A stretch of 16,392 nucleotides of DNA from an uncultured Eubacteriales bacterium (GTDB lineage Bacteria > Bacillota > Clostridia > Christensenellales > UBA1242), in assembly GCA_948971535.1 (NCBI GenBank), contig CARFEX010000006.1:1-16392 (forward strand), read 5' to 3'. The notes under the pieces are model-generated. The model had not been told where the DNA came from, did no database searches, and saw nothing but the letters and a program-made list of their open reading frames with translations. Below are positions 1 to 6,076 of this stretch, one piece after another (position 1 is the first letter of the stretch; each line of letters starts with the position of its first letter). The translations under genes were made by a program, and so were the position numbers.

Positions 1-138
1 GGTGCTAAAATTGAGAATGGCATTATGTTAAATAATGGATTAAACGTGCTTTATAGAATAGAAAAAGAAAAAAGAGAAAGAGAAAATACTCAAAATGAAA
101 TTGTTTCATCTTATGACGGCGAAGAAACTTCTATATAA
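1..138 (+). CDS. 3' end of an unidentified protein-coding gene
   Basis: Frame 1 is open from the first base of the window to a TAA at 136-138, giving the last 45 residues of a protein whose start lies outside. The visible part has a short hydrophobic stretch (around NGLNVLYRI), then a charged Lys/Glu/Arg-rich run, and ends in an acidic tail (SYDGEETSI). It looks like the helical, solvent-exposed C-terminus of a soluble protein. I do not recognise the family and no function can be assigned. The open frame, lysine/glutamate codon use like the neighbours, and a terminator 22 bases after the stop support a real gene end. Confidence 0.55.
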   Translation, partial: GAKIENGIMLNNGLNVLYRIEKEKRERENTQNEIVSSYDGEETSI

Positions 139-160
139 AATTGTACATATATAAATTTAA

Positions 161-189
161 AAAAAAGAGCTTATTTTGAGCTCTTTTTT
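161..189. terminator. Bidirectional intrinsic terminator between convergent genes
   Basis: AAAAAAGAGCT (161-171) pairs with AGCTCTTTTTT (179-189) around a 7-base loop. The A-run on one side and T-run on the other let it work in both directions. It ends the unknown + strand gene at 138 and the minus-strand mscS gene, whose TAA stop (171-173) lies inside the hairpin. Confidence 0.8.
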
Positions 190-1268
190 GATGTTTGTGT
201 TTGTTTTTTAGTTTGAGATTTTTTTTGAGGTGGTTCTACTTCTTTTTTAATTGTTACTTTTGTTGCTTCAATTTTTACCTCTTCTGCTTTTTCATTTTTT
301 GATTTTTTATCTTTTTTTGATTTTTCTTTTTTTGATTTTTTACCATCTTTTTTTATATTGAAGATTTTTGTCAAGGCTTCAATTGCGTTTTCATCTTTCT
401 TTCTTTCTTTTTCTTCACGTTTTGGAAGACCTTTTCCTGATACTGGCATTTTTACATTGTCTTTTCTTTCACGCACTTCAAGTTGATTATAAGGAACAGA
501 AATATTTTTACGCTTAAACTCGTTATATACATTTTCCATTACATAATAGTATACATCCCAATAATCTTCATTATCGCACCAGCAATTAGCGAAGAAATCA
601 ATGCTACTTGCACTCAAATATTTTAAACGACAGAATGGTTCTGGGTCAAGATAAATTTTTCCATTGCTAACCATAACATCGGTCACAATTTTCTTTACTG
701 CTTCTACATCACTTTCGTAAGCTACTGAAAATGTGAAGTCCACCCTACGCTTTGGATAAGCACCAAGGTTTGTTACATTGTTATTTAAAAGTGTGCTGTT
801 TGGCAAAGTTATCTTTTTATTATCTGGCGTATTTAGAGTTGTAAACATAAAGTTAATATCAGTTATATTACCTTCAACTCCATTGGTTATTATGTAATCA
901 CCTTTTTTAAACATATGGCTTGAAATTATAATGATGCCATTTGCAACGTTTGCTATAGCATTTTGTAGTGCCATACCTACAGCCAATATTATAGCACTAA
1001 ATGCAGTCAAGATACCTGTAACTTCTATACCAAGTTGAGAAAGCAATAAAAGTATTAAAAGTAGCCACAAAATAAATTTTAATATGGTGCAGATAAATTG
1101 CTGTGCAATTTTTTCCATACGTGTGTGTTTCAAAATTTTTCTTGTTAAAGATAAGAGTATTTTAATAACAATAATACCTATAACTAAAATAGCAACGAAC
1201 CACAGAATGTTCCAAGCATTTGATTTGAAATATGTACAAATATCATTCCATATTTTTGCCCAATCCAT
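171..1268 (-). CDS. mscS: MscS-family small-conductance mechanosensitive channel
   Basis: Predicted inner-membrane channel that opens under membrane tension and releases solutes during hypo-osmotic shock. Three membrane segments are visible at about residues 19-41, 57-79 and 82-115. The third carries the Gly/Ala-rich pore helix (AVGMALQNAIANVANG) typical of MscS TM3. The beta domain follows (FKKGDYI, VEGNI, LPNSTLLN at about 119-163), then the alpha/beta vestibule ending in ISVPYNQ near 256-262, matching the conserved MscS C-terminal motif. Residues 266-365 are an extra tail very rich in lysine, absent from compact MscS proteins. The ATG at 1268 has a strong AAAGGAGG site 7 bases upstream and a consensus promoter. 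The family call is firm; the E. coli symbol is used loosely, since Firmicute homologues are often called YkuT or MscS-like. Confidence 0.92.
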   Translation of the reverse strand: MDWAKIWNDICTYFKSNAWNILWFVAILVIGIIVIKILLSLTRKILKHTRMEKIAQQFICTILKFILWLLLILLLLSQLGIEVTGILTAFSAIILAVGMALQNAIANVANGIIIISSHMFKKGDYIITNGVEGNITDINFMFTTLNTPDNKKITLPNSTLLNNNVTNLGAYPKRRVDFTFSVAYESDVEAVKKIVTDVMVSNGKIYLDPEPFCRLKYLSASSIDFFANCWCDNEDYWDVYYYVMENVYNEFKRKNISVPYNQLEVRERKDNVKMPVSGKGLPKREEKERKKDENAIEALTKIFNIKKDGKKSKKEKSKKDKKSKNEKAEEVKIEATKVTIKKEVEPPQKKSQTKKQTQTSKKSSK

Positions 1269-1297
1269 AAAGTTATACCTCCTTTGAATATGTGAAA

Positions 1298-1326
1298 ATT
1301 ATACTACTGCAAAAAATTTTAGTCAA
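1298..1326 (-). promoter_or_regulatory. Sigma-A promoter of mscS
   Basis: On the minus strand a TTGACT -35 (1321-1326) and a perfect TATAAT -10 (1298-1303) are separated by exactly 17 bases. The leader is about 25 bases and holds the AAAGGAGG ribosome site. Confidence 0.8.
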
Positions 1327-1371
1327 ACATTTTTCTTGGTTTTTCGCCATAAAAATTAATTCTTATTTCGC

Positions 1372-1401
1372 TGTACAAAAACTTTTAATTTATGTTAAAA
1401 T
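1372..1401 (+). promoter_or_regulatory. Possible promoter of the TfoX-domain gene
   Basis: An extended -10 (TGT then TAAAAT, 1396-1401) stands before the gene, with a weak TGTACA -35-like hexamer at 1372-1377 and an 18-base spacer. It diverges from the mscS promoter. Confidence 0.45.
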
Positions 1402-1423
1402 TGAATTGTAAAAAGGAGAAAAT

Positions 1424-1726
1424 ATGAAAACAACAAAGGAATTTCGAGACTTTATTTTAGAGCAGTTGCGTGCTCTCGAAAACATCACTTGCAGACCAAT
1501 GATGGGCGAATATCTTTTATATCATGATGGAATTTTGTTCGGCGGTTTGTACAATAATCGACTTTTAATCAAAGTTTGCGAAACTAACGAAGAGTTTGGA
1601 ATGCGTAAAGACTTACCTTATAATGGTGCAAAACTTATGTATAACTTTGAAGAACTTGACGATACAGACCTTTTAAAAACAGTTGTTTTAGCAACTTGTG
1701 AAGGACTAACTAAAAAGAAAAAATAA
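1424..1726 (+). CDS. TfoX/Sxy N-terminal domain protein
   Basis: A 100-residue protein that is a single TfoX N-terminal domain. The signature is CRPMMGEYLLYHDGILFGGL (about 23-42), followed by a beta strand with a conserved Lys (RLLIKV) and a C-terminal helix ending in a Lys run. In gammaproteobacteria Sxy/TfoX is a competence co-activator with an additional C-terminal domain. Stand-alone N-terminal domain proteins of this size are common in gut Firmicutes and their role is not established, so a competence function should not be assumed. AAAGGAG precedes the ATG by a good spacing. The gene stands alone and diverges from mscS. Family is fairly sure, function unknown. Confidence 0.82.
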   Translation: MKTTKEFRDFILEQLRALENITCRPMMGEYLLYHDGILFGGLYNNRLLIKVCETNEEFGMRKDLPYNGAKLMYNFEELDDTDLLKTVVLATCEGLTKKKK

Positions 1727-1743
1727 GATATTTAATTAAAAAT

Positions 1744-1846
1744 ACCTATAATTTTGCTTAAAAATATTAAAAAGTTTGAATTTTTCTTATAAATTGTTAA
1801 TTAATTAAATTTTTGCTTAAAATATTAAAAAAAACCTATTATTTTG
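1744..1846. repeat. Short interspersed direct repeats in an AT-rich spacer
   Basis: The 160-base gap between the TfoX gene and mazF carries two kinds of repeat. ACCTATWATTTTG occurs at 1744-1756 and 1834-1846. A TTTTGCTTAAAAATATTAAAAA-like block occurs at 1751-1773 and again, one base different, at 1809-1831. No coding potential or terminator for the TfoX gene was seen here. It may be decayed duplication or only low-complexity sequence. Confidence 0.45.
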
Positions 1847-1861
1847 TGCTTTCTTGCATTT

Positions 1862-1889
1862 AAAAAAACTGCCTAGAATTAAGCAGTTA
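1862..1889 (-). terminator. Intrinsic terminator of the mazF operon
   Basis: On the minus strand AACTGC (1883-1888) pairs with GCAGTT (1867-1872) across a 10-base loop and is followed by a seven-T run (1862-1868). The hairpin overlaps the mazF stop codon. Confidence 0.7.
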
Positions 1890-2234
1890 AAATCCAAGTG
1901 AGATGAGGATTGCTCGATTGACTTCTCTCATTTTTTCTTCGCCAAGCGAAGTGACCTTTTCTCGAAGTCTGCGTTTGTCAAGAGTTCTTATTTGTTCGAG
2001 AAGTGCCACCGAATTTTTGGGCAAATTGTATTTTTCAGCTGATAGGTCTATATGCGTTGGCAATTTTGCTTTGCCGAGCTGACTTGTTATGGCTGACACT
2101 ATCACTGTTGGCGAATACTTGTTACCTATATCGTTTTGAATTATTAGCACAGGACGAACGCCACCCTGTTCACTTCCAACAACAGGGCTAAGGTCAGCAT
2201 AATAAATTTCACCTCTTTTTATCTGTTCTTCCAT
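1887..2234 (-). CDS. mazF: MazF/NdoA-type mRNA interferase toxin
   Basis: A 115-residue toxin that cleaves single-stranded RNA at specific sites. It closely resembles Bacillus EndoA/MazF over its full length: RGEIYYADLSPVVGSEQGGV (7-26), then RPVLIIQND, then the SAITSQ strand, LPTHI and LLEQIRTLDKRRL. The residues corresponding to catalytic Arg25 and Thr48 of the Bacillus enzyme are present at R27 and T50, so the protein looks active. The ATG at 2234 has AGAAAGGA just upstream, inside the end of the upstream gene. The two genes overlap by 26 bases, which implies coupled translation and fits a toxin-antitoxin pair. The toxin call is near certain; only the identity of the antitoxin is open. Confidence 0.95.
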   Translation of the reverse strand: MEEQIKRGEIYYADLSPVVGSEQGGVRPVLIIQNDIGNKYSPTVIVSAITSQLGKAKLPTHIDLSAEKYNLPKNSVALLEQIRTLDKRRLREKVTSLGEEKMREVNRAILISLGF

Positions 2235-2457
2235 ACTTCCTTTCTAACTCAAAATGGTCTACGAGCTCGGCTTTCTCCAGAGCAACAATTTCCCCTGAAA
2301 GAGCAGAAAATGTGTTTGGATATGCCTCTACTTGCATATTATGTTCGTTTATCTCAAAAGTTGACAGCTCGCTTTGACGCAAAATGTCTAAATGACGAGA
2401 AGAGCTGTTTTTTGCGTAAGCTTTCATCTCTTTTTGATAAGAATTTTTCTTTGACAT
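2209..2457 (-). CDS. Putative antitoxin partner of MazF, unrecognised family
   Basis: An 82-residue protein encoded just upstream of mazF and overlapping it by 26 bases, in the place of the mazE/ndoAI antitoxin. I start it at the ATG at 2457 because AAGGAG lies 7 bases before it; a longer frame to 2499 has no such site. The N-terminal third is basic (MSKKNSYQKEMKAYAKNSSS). It is followed by RHLDILRQSELSTFEINEHN, a middle region (YPNTFSALSGEIVALEKAEL) and a charged tail ending GRTDKKR. I cannot see the ribbon-helix-helix pattern of Bacillus NdoAI, nor an AbrB fold. Antitoxin function is inferred from position alone. Confidence 0.7.
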   Translation of the reverse strand: MSKKNSYQKEMKAYAKNSSSRHLDILRQSELSTFEINEHNMQVEAYPNTFSALSGEIVALEKAELVDHFELERKYGRTDKKR

Positions 2458-2526
2458 AATTATCTCCTTGTAAAAGTTTTTTAAACTCATTTTTAGCATG
2501 TTTTAAAAATCCTCTTTTATTCGCAT

Positions 2527-2553
2527 AAAAAAAAGAGCATGCCGAACATACTC
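2527..2553 (-). terminator. Intrinsic terminator after acpS
   Basis: On the minus strand GAGTATG (2547-2553) pairs with CATGCTC (2535-2541) with one G-T wobble and a TTCGG loop, followed by eight T residues (2527-2534). It separates the acpS operon from the mazF pair downstream. Confidence 0.82.
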
Positions 2554-2567
2554 AAAACTTTAAAATT

Positions 2568-2930
2568 TTATACTATAATAGCTATTGCAGTTGCATACTC
2601 TTTTGTATGTGAAAGTGAAACTTCTATCTTTTTACCTTTAAAAGCGGTGTTAAATTTTTCAAGAGCCACACCATAAAGTTTAACATAAGGCTTGCCACTT
2701 TCTTCATGACATAGTTCTATATCAAGAAAGGTAACTTTGCTTTTCTCGCCCAACCCAAGTGCTTTCATAACCGCTTCTTTAACACAAAATAATGCAGCAA
2801 CCTTTTGTTGGCGGAGGTTTGAGCACTTTGACTTGCAGATATATTCGGCCTCCGCCGGATGAGCTATGCGTGACAAAAATTTATCGCTGGTTTCAACCCT
2901 ACTCACTTCAACTAAATCAATTCCCACCAT
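2568..2930 (-). CDS. acpS: Holo-[acyl-carrier-protein] synthase
   Basis: Transfers 4'-phosphopantetheine from coenzyme A to a serine of acyl carrier protein, making ACP active for fatty acid synthesis. The 120-residue length is typical. The first motif GIDLVEVSRV (3-12) supplies the metal-binding Asp (D5). The second motif KEAVMKALGLG (51-61) supplies the conserved Glu (E52) and Lys. SLSHTKEYATAIAII closes the fold. The residues before KEAV read ALFCV rather than the usual R-F/W-A-A, a mild deviation. The start codon lies 14 bases inside recX, with GAGAGGTAGAG upstream, so translation is coupled. It is the last gene of the XRE-yigZ-recX-acpS operon. Confidence 0.93.
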   Translation of the reverse strand: MVGIDLVEVSRVETSDKFLSRIAHPAEAEYICKSKCSNLRQQKVAALFCVKEAVMKALGLGEKSKVTFLDIELCHEESGKPYVKLYGVALEKFNTAFKGKKIEVSLSHTKEYATAIAIIV

Positions 2931-3534
2931 TCTCTACCTCTCTAACCACAGACGACACAACATCAAAGCCAAATCCTTTTGATACAAGGTGACTATACAA
3001 TTTTTGTTTTAGTTTTATATCAAGTTCCCTATTTTTAAGATACTTTTTAGTTAAAGCCAAGCAAGTCTCTTTTTCTTCATCATCATTTAGGTTTTCAGAC
3101 AACACCTCTTCGATAATCTCTCCGTCAACACCCTTTGACAAAAGTTCATATTTGAGTTTTTTTCTGCCCTTAGTTTTGGAGTATGAGCGAACATAATTTT
3201 CAGCATAAGTACGGTCATTGATATATCCATATTCGGTTAACTTTTCTATCGCCCTTTCAACACATTCTTCAGGAAAGGTTTTGCTGAGCAGATAATCTCT
3301 GATTCCCTTTTCCGTTTTCATCCCCTTTTCAAGATAGGAAAGCGCTCTATCAAAAGATGCTAAATCACCATTTTCAATCTTGATTTTTTCTAGACTCTCT
3401 TTATCTATATCCTGCCCTGTTTTGAGTTTATACTTTGCAAGTATCTCGGCTTCAAAAATCCCTATATATCCAGAATCGGAATATAGATGATAACGGTTAC
3501 CTTTGCCAATTTTTTTTATCTCAGTTATTTCCAT
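2917..3534 (-). CDS. recX: Regulatory protein RecX
   Basis: RecX binds RecA and modulates its filament and recombinase activity in the cytoplasm. The protein (about 205 residues) is made of RecX three-helix repeats. Visible landmarks are LSYLEKGMKTEKGIRDYLLS, then LTEYGYINDRTYAENYVRSY (the usual L...GYIDD..A..fv pattern), then KGRKKLKYELLSKGVDGEII and a C-terminal repeat (KLYSHLVSKGFGFDVVSSVV). The start is ambiguous: the ATG at 3534 overlaps yigZ by 14 bases, and an in-frame TTG at 3540 adds two residues. Neither has a clear ribosome site, so translation probably depends on ribosomes finishing yigZ. Confidence 0.9.
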   Translation of the reverse strand: MEITEIKKIGKGNRYHLYSDSGYIGIFEAEILAKYKLKTGQDIDKESLEKIKIENGDLASFDRALSYLEKGMKTEKGIRDYLLSKTFPEECVERAIEKLTEYGYINDRTYAENYVRSYSKTKGRKKLKYELLSKGVDGEIIEEVLSENLNDDEEKETCLALTKKYLKNRELDIKLKQKLYSHLVSKGFGFDVVSSVVREVENGGN

Positions 3535-3907
3535 TTTCAACCATTTTCAATAGCTCGCCAGCAACTTTTGTATATATTCTAACAAGTCCACCAGCACCAA
3601 GCTTGATACCGCCAAAGTATCTGACTATAAATATACAAACGTTTTTTGCCCCACGTTTTTGTATAACCGACAAAATCGGTCTACCAGCAGTTCCGCTAGG
3701 CTCACCGTCATCAACTGCACGCTCGCAAAAAGGATTTTCAATCGAACACGCCCAGCAGATATGTGTTGCCTTTTTATATTCCTTTTTAAGAAAACTAAGC
3801 CCCTCTTTTATCTTGCCCTCGTCAGCATTTTCAATCAAAAAACCATAAAATTTGGATTTTTTCTCAATTATTTCAACCGACTTTGTAAAAATACTCTCTG
3901 CTTGCAA
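3521..3907 (-). CDS. YigZ/IMPACT-family protein, N-terminal domain only
   Basis: A 128-residue protein carrying the UPF0029 (Impact N-terminal) fold. Its hallmarks are both present: DDGEPSGTAGRPIL (66-79) and VRYFGGIKLGAGGLVR (95-110). Full-length bacterial YigZ proteins are about 200-210 residues with a second C-terminal domain; here the protein stops soon after the first domain. The start is TTG at 3907, justified by an excellent TTGGAGG site 6 bases upstream and by the absence of an earlier in-frame start (the TAA of the upstream gene abuts it). Biochemical role in bacteria is unclear. The reading frame looks intact, so this is a short form and not a frameshift. Confidence 0.88.
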   Translation of the reverse strand: MQAESIFTKSVEIIEKKSKFYGFLIENADEGKIKEGLSFLKKEYKKATHICWACSIENPFCERAVDDGEPSGTAGRPILSVIQKRGAKNVCIFIVRYFGGIKLGAGGLVRIYTKVAGELLKMVENGNN

Positions 3908-4111
3908 TTAGTCCTCCAATCCGCAAAGATAATCAGTTGAAACATTAAAAAATTTTGCTAAAGTTATAAGTGTTTCTATGTTTGGAGTTCTTTCACCATT
4001 TTCCCAACGACATATAGATGCATTAGCAACTCCAATTTTTCTTCCAAGCTCCCTAGTAGATAAACCAAATTCTAAACGCAAATTCTTTAATCTTTCAGAA
4101 AAAACTTCCAT
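3908..4111 (-). CDS. XRE-family (Cro/CI-type) transcriptional regulator
   Basis: A 67-residue single-domain helix-turn-helix DNA-binding protein. The five-helix pattern is clear: SERLKNLRLEFGLSTRELGR, then the recognition region VANASICRWENGERTPNIET, then LITLAKFFNVSTDYLCGLED. I place the start at the ATG at 4111, with AAGGAG 6 bases before it; the frame extends to 4213 but that part is promoter sequence. Its TAA directly abuts the TTG of yigZ, so it leads the yigZ-recX-acpS operon. It diverges from a second XRE-like gene across a region of operator-like repeats, which suggests that it represses its own operon, its neighbour, or both. Confidence 0.9.
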   Translation of the reverse strand: MEVFSERLKNLRLEFGLSTRELGRKIGVANASICRWENGERTPNIETLITLAKFFNVSTDYLCGLED

Positions 4112-4135
4112 TTTGCACTCCTTATTAACTAAATA

Positions 4136-4214
4136 TACACCAAATGGTAACAAAAAACTTGACTGATACCAAATTACATCATATAATACATAATATATGA
4201 TGCCGTTTGGCATC
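4136..4214. promoter_or_regulatory. Three operator-like 16-bp sites between divergent XRE genes
   Basis: Three related sites each have two 6-base arms and a 4-base centre. O1 (4199-4214) is a perfect inverted repeat, GATGCC-GTTT-GGCATC. O2 (4165-4180) is GATACC-AAAT-TACATC. O3 (4136-4151) is TACACC-AAAT-GGTAAC. Their centres are 29 and 34 bases apart. O2 fills the spacer between the -35 and -10 of the rightward promoter, O1 lies in the rightward leader, and O3 sits close upstream of the leftward start. The layout fits binding by an XRE dimer. Binding itself is inference. Confidence 0.65.
4159..4187 (+). promoter_or_regulatory. Sigma-A promoter of the rightward XRE-like gene
   Basis: TTGACT (4159-4164) and a perfect TATAAT (4182-4187) are separated by 17 bases. 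Transcription should start near 4194, about 43 bases before the ATG at 4237. The operator-like site O2 lies exactly between the two hexamers. Confidence 0.8.
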
Positions 4215-4236
4215 GCACTTATTAAAAGGAGTTAAT

Positions 4237-4485
4237 ATGAAAAACAAGGAAAAAGACATTGATTTAAAAAAGGTTATCAATGTTGAGTTGATAAAAAAAT
4301 TTATGCGAGATAATAATCTCTCGCATAAACAATTTGCAAAATTATGTGGTATAGGTGTAGGAAAACTTGAAGGTGTTTTGAAAGGTCGAAACGGAAACGG
4401 GTTTAACATTCTTTTTATAGCAAGTGCTATGGGTATTTCGGTCAACGAGCTTATCGATATTGATGCTATTTCAAAACAACTTTGA
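4237..4485 (+). CDS. Small XRE-like helix-turn-helix protein
   Basis: An 82-residue protein that reads as a Cro/CI-like domain. After a charged N-terminus (MKNKEKDIDLKK) come NVELIKKFMRDNNLSHKQFAKL, then CGIGVGKLEGVLKGRNGNGF and FIASAMGISVNELIDID. The ATG at 4237 is chosen for its AAAAGGAG site 6 bases upstream. The gene diverges from the XRE gene at 3908-4111, and its 3' end overlaps the end of tyrS by 20 bases with no terminator visible on either strand. The recognition helix is less canonical than that of the neighbour, so DNA binding is likely but not certain. It may be the Cro-like partner in a two-repressor switch. Confidence 0.8.
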   Translation: MKNKEKDIDLKKVINVELIKKFMRDNNLSHKQFAKLCGIGVGKLEGVLKGRNGNGFNILFIASAMGISVNELIDIDAISKQL

Positions 4486-5713
4486 TAAAGTTTTTCTTGC
4501 CTTTTTTAAGGAGGATTGAGTTATCTTTGAAATCATCTTTTTTAACTACAAGAGCAAAGCTTGTAACTTTTTTTCCATTCATTGCGATAGCTCCGCCCTC
4601 TATCATACGGCGCGCATCGCTCTTTGATGAGCAAAGTTTTGTGTTTGCAAGAAGGTCGCAAATGCCAATTCCGTCGCCAAGCTCGGCTACAGAAATTTCA
4701 AACTCTGGTGCGTCATTTCCGCCTTGAGTGAAAAGGTTTTCACTCATTTGTTGAGCTTTGATAGCGTCATCTTCACCACGAACAAATTTGGTGATTTCAT
4801 AGCACAATTTCTTCTTTGCTTTAACGATATCTTCTTTTATCATTGCACGAACTTCGTCCATTGCAATATCAGTGAAAAGAGCATACATCATTTCTACGCA
4901 CGCGTCAGGAGTTTGATAAACGCCTTGATAGAAGTCATAAGCCGAAATCTTATCTCTATCAATCCAGATAGCACCCTTTTCGGTCTTGCCCATTTTCTTG
5001 CCCTCTGGTGTGAGAAGAAGTGGATTTGTTGCACCTATCATTTGTCTATTTTTATTATCAATAAAATTGAGCTTTCTTGCAAGTTCAACCCCCGCAACAA
5101 TATTGCCCCATTGGTCAGCACCACCCCATTCGAGCGAGCATCCATACTCAGCATTAAGGTGAACAAAATCATAAGCTTGCATTGGCATATAACCCATTTC
5201 AAAGAAAGTAAGTCCGCCCTCTCTTATGCGGTTTGCATAAATTTCATTTGACATCATTTTGTTAACATTAAAGTGAACGCCCACCTCACGCATAAAGTCA
5301 ATGTAAGTGAGATTTTTAAACCAGTCAGCATTGTTAACAATAATTGCAGGATTTTCTCCGTCAAAATCAAGAAAAACTTTAAGAGAATTTTTGATTTTTT
5401 CTATATTATTTTCAATATCCTCTTTTGAAAGCATTTTTCTTAGTTCTGTTTTTCCACTTGGGTCGCCGATACTTGAAGTTGCTCCGCCCATAAGTAAAAC
5501 CACTCTATGACCTGCCTTTTGGAAACGCCTTAAAATGCAGAATGGCACGCAGTGACCAATATGCAAACTATCCATTGTTGGGTCAGTGCCTTCATATAGT
5601 GCAATAGGTTTATCACCCTCAAGCATTTTTTGAAGAGCTTCTTCATCAGTACACTGATACAAAAGCCCTCTTTCCTTTAATACCTTAAACAAATTTTTAT
5701 CAATTTTAGTCAT
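4466..5713 (-). CDS. tyrS: Tyrosyl-tRNA synthetase
   Basis: Class I aminoacyl-tRNA synthetase that charges tRNA-Tyr; a 415-residue protein of typical length. The HIGH motif is exact (51-54, in MDSLHIGH). The tyrosine pocket motif is present as YMPMQAYD (175-182), and GGADQWGNI (197-205) is conserved. The second class I signature is KMGKT (240-244), as in the KFGKT form of bacterial TyrRS. An S4 RNA-binding domain ends the protein (about 345-415: ICDLLANTKLCSSKSDARRM onward). The ATG at 5713 has AAGGAG 7 bases upstream; the open frame further upstream is promoter and leader. A short hairpin lies between the promoter and the ribosome site, and no T-box is present. Confidence 0.97.
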   Translation of the reverse strand: MTKIDKNLFKVLKERGLLYQCTDEEALQKMLEGDKPIALYEGTDPTMDSLHIGHCVPFCILRRFQKAGHRVVLLMGGATSSIGDPSGKTELRKMLSKEDIENNIEKIKNSLKVFLDFDGENPAIIVNNADWFKNLTYIDFMREVGVHFNVNKMMSNEIYANRIREGGLTFFEMGYMPMQAYDFVHLNAEYGCSLEWGGADQWGNIVAGVELARKLNFIDNKNRQMIGATNPLLLTPEGKKMGKTEKGAIWIDRDKISAYDFYQGVYQTPDACVEMMYALFTDIAMDEVRAMIKEDIVKAKKKLCYEITKFVRGEDDAIKAQQMSENLFTQGGNDAPEFEISVAELGDGIGICDLLANTKLCSSKSDARRMIEGGAIAMNGKKVTSFALVVKKDDFKDNSILLKKGKKNFIKVVLK

Positions 5714-5728
5714 ACATAGCTCCTTGCT

Positions 5729-5746
5729 GGTGAAACAACTTTCACC
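5729..5746 (-). promoter_or_regulatory. Leader hairpin next to the tyrS ribosome binding site
   Basis: A perfect 7-bp stem, GGTGAAA/TTTCACC with a GTTG loop on the minus strand, ends about 2 bases before the AAGGAG of tyrS. It has no T-run and is not a terminator. It could affect mRNA stability or ribosome access. Confidence 0.55.
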
Positions 5747-5764
5747 TAAATAATTAACATAACA

Positions 5765-5793
5765 ATTATAAAAAACTGCAAGTTTTTTGTCAA
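5765..5793 (-). promoter_or_regulatory. Consensus sigma-A promoter of tyrS
   Basis: On the minus strand the -35 is a perfect TTGACA (5788-5793) and the -10 a perfect TATAAT (5765-5770), with an ideal 17-base spacer. The leader is about 45 bases, too short for a T-box. Confidence 0.88.
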
Positions 5794-5794
5794 C

Positions 5795-5830
5795 AAAAAA
5801 AATCGCAAATTCAATCAACTATGAATTTGC
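5795..5830 (-). terminator. Intrinsic terminator of the HTH gene cluster
   Basis: GCAAATTC (5805-5812) and GAATTTGC (5823-5830) form a perfect 8-bp stem with a 10-base loop. On the minus strand it is followed by a T-run (5795-5802), ending transcription of the small regulator genes just before the tyrS promoter. The plus side also has T residues, so weak bidirectional action is possible. Confidence 0.8.
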
Positions 5831-5839
5831 AATAATTTT

Positions 5840-6052
5840 TTATTCATCCAATAACTCTTCATATTTGCATTTAAAAAATTCACACAACTTACAAAAGTTT
5901 GAAAGTGTTGGTTCACGTTTCATCAACAGCCATTTAGATATGGTACCTTCTGCACAACCTATCGCTTGTGCAATCTCTTTTCCTGTTACATCGTTCACTT
6001 TCATTAAAGTACGTAAATTTTCACTAAATATTTTTTTATAATCTTTTTCCAT
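5840..6052 (-). CDS. 70-residue HTH regulator, cluster copy A
   Basis: A minimal helix-turn-helix protein of the XRE/Cro type. The order is FSENLRTLMKVNDVTGKEIA (helix 1 and turn), then QAIGCAEGTISKWLLMKREP, whose ISKW is the recognition helix, then TLSNFCKLCEFFKCKYEELL. It shares 39 of 70 residues with copy C by eye, with no gaps. Cys at 33, 54, 57 and 62 are mostly kept in copy C. The ATG at 6052 has only a distant AAAAAAGG about 17 bases upstream, so initiation may be weak or coupled to copy B, whose stop is 24 bases away. It is last in the C-B-A transcription unit, just before a terminator. Target genes are unknown. Confidence 0.85.
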   Translation of the reverse strand: MEKDYKKIFSENLRTLMKVNDVTGKEIAQAIGCAEGTISKWLLMKREPTLSNFCKLCEFFKCKYEELLDE

Positions 6053-6076
6053 ATTTAATAATTTAACCTTTTTTAA

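Noticed and set aside
1727..1886. CRISPR-like or mobile repeat array
   Set aside because: Only two imperfect AT-rich copies at irregular spacing; no regular spacers and no cas or transposase gene nearby.
3435..3848. 137-codon + strand open frame
   Set aside because: It lies antisense to recX and yigZ, both of which show clear family motifs; it has no ribosome site.
5714..5840. T-box riboswitch upstream of tyrS
   Set aside because: The promoter lies about 50 bases from the start codon, leaving no room for a T-box; no AGGGUGGNACCGCG-like core was seen, and the nearby hairpin at 5805-5830 is the terminator of the HTH cluster.
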